A stretch of DNA of 64,000 bases from Lepidonotus clava (taxonomy: Eukaryota > Annelida > Polychaeta > Phyllodocida > Polynoidae), in NCBI GenBank assembly GCA_936440205.1, contig OW387145.1:32801075-32865074 (forward strand), given 5' to 3'. A model generated the notes under the pieces. The model saw only the letters and a list, made by a program, of their open reading frames with translations, made no database searches and had not been told where the DNA came from. Shown here piece after piece: positions 49,401-58,400 of this stretch. Position 1 is the first letter of the stretch; the number at the start of each line of letters is the position of its first letter. Made by a program: the position numbers and the translations under genes.

Positions 49401-52400
49401 AATAATTTCCAATCATAATATTTTCTACACACCTTCTTAATGTCTACCAGCGTGATAAGCGCCCAGCCGCGACTGTCGGTCTTGACGATACGAGTGTCAG
49501 GGTATTGACGCCGTTGAAAGCGCTGGTTGCAGCAGCGGTCGCCCGCTGTGCACACGGCCGGGTTACACTCGTACATCAACATGCGGTTGATGCAGTCCGT
49601 CTCTCCGCTACACGGGTTCTCCATGCTCGGGGTACACTCGCAGCGGGGCAGGTCAGAAAGGCTGGCCTTGTTGATCGTCACGTTTCCATAAGGCACATTA
49701 GTCTACAAAACAGAAATGGACCAATATATATATATATTCCTTAAATGGTTGATGACTCTTTCGAAGTAATGTTTCAAACATCTTTCAGTATTGTTGATCA
49801 TTGGCTTTGCTTTTAATTTTAATTATTTGGTTAGAAAAACTTTACTACTAGCATCATGGATTATGACAAGACTTTAATTTTCCCAGCTAACATAGTTTCT
49901 GTTTTGCATGATCGGTACCGAATTGCTCCCTTTTGTTTTACCTTGATATGTTTGTATGGTGGTGGTTTTCGGTCGTTCTTCTCTAGTTCTATCTGCTCAC
50001 GATCTTCCTTAGATTTCTGCCAGATCGCAAAAGCAGCAACAGACTCTTGAACCGCTGTAAAGAAAGAGGCGTTGAATGTAACGTTTTCAAAACACAAATC
50101 TGAAAATCAATTAAGACCTCTTTAAATTCTTGATTAAAAAGGAGATAATCGTCGACTTGTATGAGTGACAAAACACACTCACAAACATCTAATGATGGAC
50201 AATCTCTAGACATATAAAGTAAAATACTAACCTTTCTGGAATGTCTTATCAATGGACTTGGAACTGGCGTAATCTTTGGTTCCTTTGTCTCCATCTTGGA
50301 AGAGGAAAGCTCTGCAGAGCAAAAGTAACAATTTTTTTTTTTTTTAAATCCGGTAATCAAAACAAAATGTTCGTCCCCTTTGCCTAACAAAAACTAAATG
50401 TGTTTAACCTCTTGCAACCGACGACAAGGTTTTTGTATTTGCTGACAAAGCATGTGATTTTTTTTAAATACTTCCCAATGTATTTTCTCACAAAGACACT
50501 AAGAGGCTACTAATAATATGAACATGAGTGTCATTTATTTTCTTTTTAGTCCTATACGGCCTGTAAGAACATCTTCGGAGATGCAGATTTGTTTTTGCCG
50601 TTTTCCCGACCAAGTAACCTCTACACTATTTTCTTTTTGGCAATGTTCAACTGATTATATGGATGGCTCTTTACCTTCCTCGTGTGATCCAGTAGTAGTC
50701 GTTGGAACCAAAGAATCGGATGGGGAACTCGCCAGTGGTGTGAGGCATGTCCTGGATGTTGTGTGGTACGTGTCGGGGGTGGCACACCTCACCGGGCCAC
50801 CACCTGGGGAAAAGTTAAAAAAAATAAAATAAATTTAAATGTGTACATTTGCTCACTAAATTCTCTTGGACGCAGAGATGCCACTATAATTAAAAACATG
50901 GAAAATCCGGAATACCTAATGTTTCGATTTCTACTAGAAAATTAAAGTTTATAACGAAATAAAACCATTAAAAGAAAGAAAACAACTCGAAAAACAGTAT
51001 GTTAAAGTATAAATTCTGATATCAAAATCGAAGGTTTAGAAACACCATCTTGGTTTTGAGAAATACACATTTTTCTTCAAATTCGTGTGAAAATCAGCAA
51101 AACCAGAAAATGCAGGAAAAATGGCATCTATGATACTGAGGTAAATTTTGGTTTTATTCTGCTTAGAAACCAAATATGTACAAAAAAGCAAAGGAATTTT
51201 CCTGTAACCTACCTGTATGCACCGACTTTGACCCACACAATGTCTCCGTAGAGAGGCCGCTTGCCCCGACAGCAGTCCTTACAGGACCATACGCCCTCCG
51301 GGAAGTCCACCTTTAGACACTCGCGGTGGAAGGCGGTCGGACAGCTTTCGCAGCATAATAATGTACCCCCTGTTGGAATGATGGCATTTTGGTCAGAACA
51401 AATTATGTTGTTTAGTTGTCATTTACTAATATTTGTTTCTTGTAATATACAATATATTCTAAGAAGGTCAATTTTGTACCCAGAAACTTTTCATCTATTG
51501 TTTAGTTATCACCTACGTTAACATTTAATTATGGCTGGAAGAATGCATATAAATCCATGACTGTATTGTTGTCAGTAAGTTGTGTATTTGTAAGTTGATG
51601 GGGATCTTTTATGGAGTTTCTTTTCCAAAAATATTTGTATAGGCCTATTTCGTACTTTAGCTATTATGAAAATATATCAATTTTTTTTAAAGAAATTGTC
51701 ACTTCCTCTTGTCAGTTGCAACAATCATAACATGCATCTATCGCAGTCTAATCTATACCTGTAAAAAGATAAGTTTAAACCATTCTCACCTGATGAACAA
51801 AGGAAGCACCAACTGACATTAATATGTAAATAATTCTTTTTGGTTTTGAGCGGCACGAAGTGGTCGCTGCAGACAATGTTGAATCCAGCGATGTTTTTAC
51901 TCCCGGCCGCTATACAGAAGTCCCCGACGTGGTACGCCTTCGGACACTTCACACACTTAAAGAGTTGGCCTGAAGTGAACCAATCAATATGAGAAACGTT
52001 ACTAAAGATTTTCTAAAAGAACGTTCCCTAAAAATAATAGTATCATTGATTTCTCTATAATATATATTACAACCTCTCCTAACACCATTGAAACAATCAC
52101 GTGATAAAGATAAAATGTTATATTCAGGATAATTTTTATGAAGGTCAAAAACTTATGACAAACTTGCAACGTTTTCATAAAGTAATATCTAACCAACTCT
52201 AGAGCATAATGTTCAGTTTTTATCAATACAATACTGCTGACTATTCAAAGTAACACATTTTTTGGACTAGAATACAACACCCACCTTTGGTGGCCTTAGT
52301 ACTCTTCGGGTTGTCGGCCGTGCACGTGGCACATGTATGCAGCGGACACACAAAGTGGTTGTTCTCAAAGCGCGTGTTGGGGAACTTGCTGATACACTGC

Positions 52401-55400
52401 TCGTGGTAGAACTTGCCACAGTTGGGCCGTCCGCACCGCTTGGTGTCTTTCCCCATCTCCTTACACACGAAGCACGTGTGGATACCTTTGAAGAAAAGAA
52501 ACTACATTTAAGTTTGGGAATTCGTACCTTGATCACTGAAACCGATCAGTGTTAGGCATGATTAACACAGCTATTTTATGTCATTAAAATATTTCCTTCT
52601 TGAGACGATAAAAACAATCATTGGCAGGACCAACCAAATGCTAGTAAGGAGAGATTAACACAAAGGAAAACAAAAATAGGATGAGCATGAAGAACCGTTC
52701 CTATTTTTTACTTTTAGGATAGTTAGGTTGAGAATTGAGCTTATTCTAATAGTTGGCTCTCAAAACTTTTCTTTTTCACTTAATTGTGATTCAAAGAAAC
52801 TAAGAAACTTAAGTACAACTAATTTGATCCAACTGCTGAACCAATATTACTATACCATAATATAGATTTTTTTTTTTTATCAAAAGAAAAAGAAGAAACA
52901 ACATTTACCTGAGACACATTCGTCACACTTGAAGGGCCCCTTGGGCTCCACGGATAGCCCGATGCAGCCTACGTGGAAAGAACCAAGACAACATCCCTCA
53001 CAGTGTATCAGGTTGCCCGGCTCTTCACAGATTTGGCAGATCGCCTCTTTTTTTGGAACTCGAGCATTCGTCAACTTCAGGATCTCCAGATCCGCTTCAC
53101 GCTCTTCCAAAGTGATCCGTCGTGCAACAATCGGTTTTCGTGATTCGCTCTGAATACATGATGGAAAAATGAAATAAAATTATTTTCCAATATATTTCTG
53201 TGGTCAACATTAAGGAATGTCGGTCTGTAGCCATTCTGAAACCATTAATATTAAGCTCTGCAAGAGGTATTCAATAAAGTGTGTATGAACATTGTTTTTT
53301 TTACGCACATCTTGTGAAAGCATTAAGGCTTGAGCTTGTAACAAGGAATTCCACTAGGGATGTCATTCTTAATATTCAACTTTGATTTAAAATTAAAAGA
53401 AAAACTTTATCAGTGGAACAATTTCTTTTTTTGGGGGGGAACCAGAACTACCGTAAAACCCCTAATTTAAGCCGCACCCTAATTTAAGCCGCACCCTGAC
53501 TTTGGAATCTTTCTTGTGATATTTATTCATGAATATTTTTCAGAGGTGCCATTGTATTTAAGCTTATGTAAAACCCTAATTTAAGCCGCACCCTTAAAGT
53601 TGAAGCCTGATAGACTCTAATTTATCAGACTAACCCTAATTTAAGCCGTGGTTTAAATTAGGGGTTTTACGGTATATTCAGAGATGCCACGCACGACTGA
53701 TGAAAAAAGTAGGAAAAGTATAGGCAATACTTTTCCTACTTTTTTCCCAGAAGCAATTAGGAGGGAAATAACCTTTATGATGTAGGAAAGATCAGTTGCA
53801 CAATCCAAAATCACCAAAATGTAGGAAATCCTACAAAGGTAGATTTATTCATAAATACATGGGACTTAATCGTTTCAGCCTACCTTTTCTGAGCTTTCTC
53901 CGTCCGTTGATTGCTCTTCTACTGCTTTCTTTTTAGGTCGTTTGGTTGATACTTTCTCCTCCAATTCACTCTCAGTCTTGGTATCAGAAAAATTTATAAA
54001 GAAAAACACATTAATAGTTAATATTTATCATAAATAAAAGAGTGATAATCTTTCCACAAACTGCCTCAACGTTACTCAGAAACGTTTGTTTGTTACAGAA
54101 CCCTACGACGGTTTATTTCTGACGTTTAATACAGCCAAGAAAGTAATGAATAACTTTCTTAGTTAGGTAAGGTAATTCAAAACAAGGCTAACTAAACTGC
54201 CATGGATACAAAACTGAATAATACCTCATCGTCCTTTATTCGTTTTTTGCTGCGTGCCCGCTTCTTTGTTACTTTCTCGTCGTCCTCAAGATCTTCAGGC
54301 ATCTGATAAAATTGTGAAGATCCATTAGTTATTGAAAGCTTACAATAATACACATGCAACTTGTATATCACCTTTGGGATAAAAGACTAAACTATGATAC
54401 ATTCTTGAGAAACTTGATAGCTAACAAATTATTGTTTTTCCTTTCTACTTTTTCAGTTGATTTTCAGAAATAGATACAACCGTCAAAAATCTATTAATTT
54501 TCCTTTTTTTGAACGATATTGTTATCTTATTAGAATGCAAGTTTGAACTGAAGCCTAGGGAAACGCCTATGTCTATTATCTTAACTTGTAACATACAAAA
54601 TTAATTCCATGCACTATTAGTGTTAGATGATTTGATAAGCAGCTAAAGCATATTCCAAACACTTATCTAGATGATTAACTGATAATGAATCATCAATACG
54701 CCGGTAGACCAATCTTTAGACCCCCAATTACTGATTTGGGACAAATGTTCCAATTTTTTTTAAATAAAAAATCACACTTCAAAAATTCTTTCCGATCTTT
54801 ACACAGAGTGAAAGCTTATCCTAATACTAGTTCGCTTAAAAAAACATACTTAAGTCAACAGTCTTAACACTCTTACGGCATTTCTACCTAGCGTTTCTTC
54901 ACAGGAAGAAATAATGCTGTACTACGGATTGCTATTTTTGGTACGTCGCATCTTAACCTTTTGAAATTATTTGTTTAGCCATTTGTTTGGAAACGTCCCC
55001 ACTAACTTTTCTTATACCAAACTAACCAACTAGGTAATACCTTTCACTATTGTCTAAAGGCACATTTCCTTGTGGGATTTCAATCTTCTGGGATAATCAA
55101 GACTACTGGACTTGAGGGGATATCTGGAACTTCACCATATTAGCTAATGCTAAAGGAATATTGAAGTTACGAACAACTTGTCCTTTCCACTACTTGTTTA
55201 ACGAGTGTAGAGATAATGTGAATAACAGTCAAAGGATGGCAAAATTTGATAATACATTTACTGAAATGCTGAGTTACCGCATGGAAGACCCCAATTTTTA
55301 AATGAAATGACGAGGCTCTGTACTTTAGTGGACATCTTAATTAGGGAAAAAAAAAATTAAACAAAAAGTATCTCCCTCCCCCCTTTTTTGTTAGTTTTTT

Positions 55401-58400
55401 CCTCCTTCAGATTCCTACGTTAGTGAACCGACGTACGTCCCATAACGGCAGGCAATTTTTAGTTTTTTTTTTTTAATCGCCATCCTCTGACCGACCCATC
55501 AACTCAACTCCCTTCAGAAGACTTACACAGACTTCACCTTCCCCAGTAGCCACACAACTGATCGTCTGGTCATAACTGGAGGTGTCGACTTCTGTCGAGG
55601 CCTGTGAGCGCGTGAATTGTAAATGTGAAAAATACAGTCGCCGAAGGATAAACGACTCATTTTCAGCACATTCAGAGATTTTTTATATTGCGGGTTAATT
55701 TATCTAACATTGCACAGTATTCATTTTTCAATGAATATAATTATTTGTTCTTCATTATTACTGTACATGTATAAATGACATTAGAATATGACATCAACAC
55801 AACTGCGCTAGCATAACCTTAATCAAATGGATTCCCTATAATACTTTTAATTGATATTCTAACAAATTTCCACTATAATATTCAATGAATTACTTAAAAA
55901 GACAGTATATTGTGCCAATACTACCAGTGTCCGAAATTAAGGGTGCACCTTTAATGATTTTGAAGCAGGGTGCACGATTTTCGGAAGCATGCACTCAGAG
56001 CTGTGCGATTTTTCAACCTTTACAATAGATAAGTATAGAATTGTACACACAGAAATGTCCCCGGTTGCAGTTTTAGAAGCTATGCACCTGGTGTGTGCAA
56101 AAATTAAGCCTCAATTTCGGACACTGACGACCAAAGGAAAAACTACTACATGAACGACACAGTACAAGGATAAGTTCCTTGTGTGAGTGTACTTTAGTAT
56201 GTGGCTGCCTATGGTGTAACGGTAGTACAATGAAGCTTTGAAAAAAATACCTAAAATGCCATGACATTTTGAGTTGCTCTTATTAAGATTCTAAGTTCCA
56301 TATTTTCTACCAGATATTTTCTTTGTTTAAAACAGCAGACAATACTTCGATCTCAGAGTGCCTACCAACTTTAGATTATCATTTGAAAATCATTAAAAAT
56401 TGTTAAAATAAAGTATCTAAGGCAAAGCAAATCACCGGCAAAATAAAGGAAATTGCACGTACATGTATTTTGAAATTCATTTTCAAAATGAGTCCCACCA
56501 AAAACAAAGACGAGTGTAAGACATTATTTGAATAAAATGATGACGCTTAAATTGGTAAGCATTCTGTCATCTTTACCCCCTAATATCCAAGTAGTCTTTT
56601 AACGCAATAAGCTTAGTTCAGTGCATGATACACACAACATTTATGAGGCCAAGGATAAAATTAGTTTCAGTTACCTAGAATGCCTTAATTCATTGCCACT
56701 TCCCTAAATTTATTACTCTAATGCAAAAAGATGCACTGTGATAATATTAATCGATGTGATATCAGGTCTGTCTGAAACTTTGAAACGTAAAAAAATTGAG
56801 AAAGAAATAAAAAAGTGGCATTTTATTAACCTTGAAACACCTTAATATAAATCTTTTTTCTTGGGTGGTCCCTGAACCAAATTTTGTTCCTTGGCCATAG
56901 GTGAAAACCACACTTCACAACATTATCCTACCACCCGTCACAACACCATTCATCTGACAGAGTGACCACACACATTGATTTGCTTATTTCATATAGTTTT
57001 CCATAAGATTTCATCCTATACGCAGGGATGCAAGTCAGGGTTGATGAAAAAATCTGAAACCTCAGAGAGAAAATTTAGAATAACCTTAAAATGCTATAAA
57101 AAGTCATGTAAGGAATTCAGTTTGAAAATTTTTATTTGAGATGATGATGTGAAAAAATCTGAAATCAGATTAAAATCTGAAAACTTACATCCCTGTATAC
57201 GGTATCTAATTTCGGACTAAATTTCCAAAGATCTGTTCTGATCTCAGAATAAAGTGAGCGTGAGGAAACTCGTGTTGTCTTCAAAAACAAAATTATCTCG
57301 AGCTTTACAAACAATTCAAACATCCCATGATACCGTAGACCTCTCATGGTCCCTTCAATGTGAACACAGCTCGGGAATAAAATTTCTGATGCAGGAATGG
57401 CCCATCCCGGAGGCCTAGGGAGATATGTCCCTATCTGTTTCCTACATTCAAATCTATCATTTTCCCTGCATTACATTTATCCCAAAAAGTTTCCATAATT
57501 TTCAATCATATTTTCCCCACAGTGTGGTCACCCTGATCATATACTACCAACACACATTGCAGAACAGAGAGCATAGATGCGGCTTTTTGCTGCTTTACGT
57601 GGCGAACATGCGGGAAGCTGCGTGCACATCGACTTGTGTGAGGTTAGGTGTGTATCATGACCTACTCTATGCCCAGTATCCAACAATCTCCCAATCTCGG
57701 CCGACTCAAGTTTTTTCCTTGTCGGTTTGCTGATTCGACCAGATCTTACCTTCGTACCTGTTCAAAAGACAGACAGATTGATATTATTAGAAAGGAGATG
57801 GTGATACAGCATGCTTAACATTGAATTTTTAAATCAAATACTGTAATCAGTTTTTTCTTGAAATATATATTAAACTTACTTGTGAATTATTCAAGTTTAG
57901 AATAGAAATACCAGCTTTTTTTTCCCTCGCTACACTACTAAATTCAGATTTACTTTCTAAACCTATAGTGATGGTTTAGAATAATTCATAAATTTATATT
58001 ATGTTTCAGAAGAGCCAAAATATGCCATGATAAATAGCAGATCAAAACAAAACAACGAAACAAATGAAAATCTAATCAGGTGGTCGACGGTTGTACTGTA
58101 GTTTTTTCCCCAAAGATGTTGCCCATTACCCAAAATCTGTCAATAAATGATATATTTAAAAAGATATTAATTGCTAAATGTATGCTGGCCAAGAATAACC
58201 ATGAAAGTAAACGTACCGCTTGCTGGTCCCACTCCGAGTTTGGACACGTCCGAGCCCATAGGTATGAACTTTTGCTGATCTTCAGGTGACATCTCTTTCC
58301 ATTGTTGATCTAGAAGCATAAGAATCTCGTCTTCTGTGAAAGTAGGATGCTCCTCTTTAAGCCCGGGTCTCCTTTTCTTACAAAACACGGCAAACTGAGC

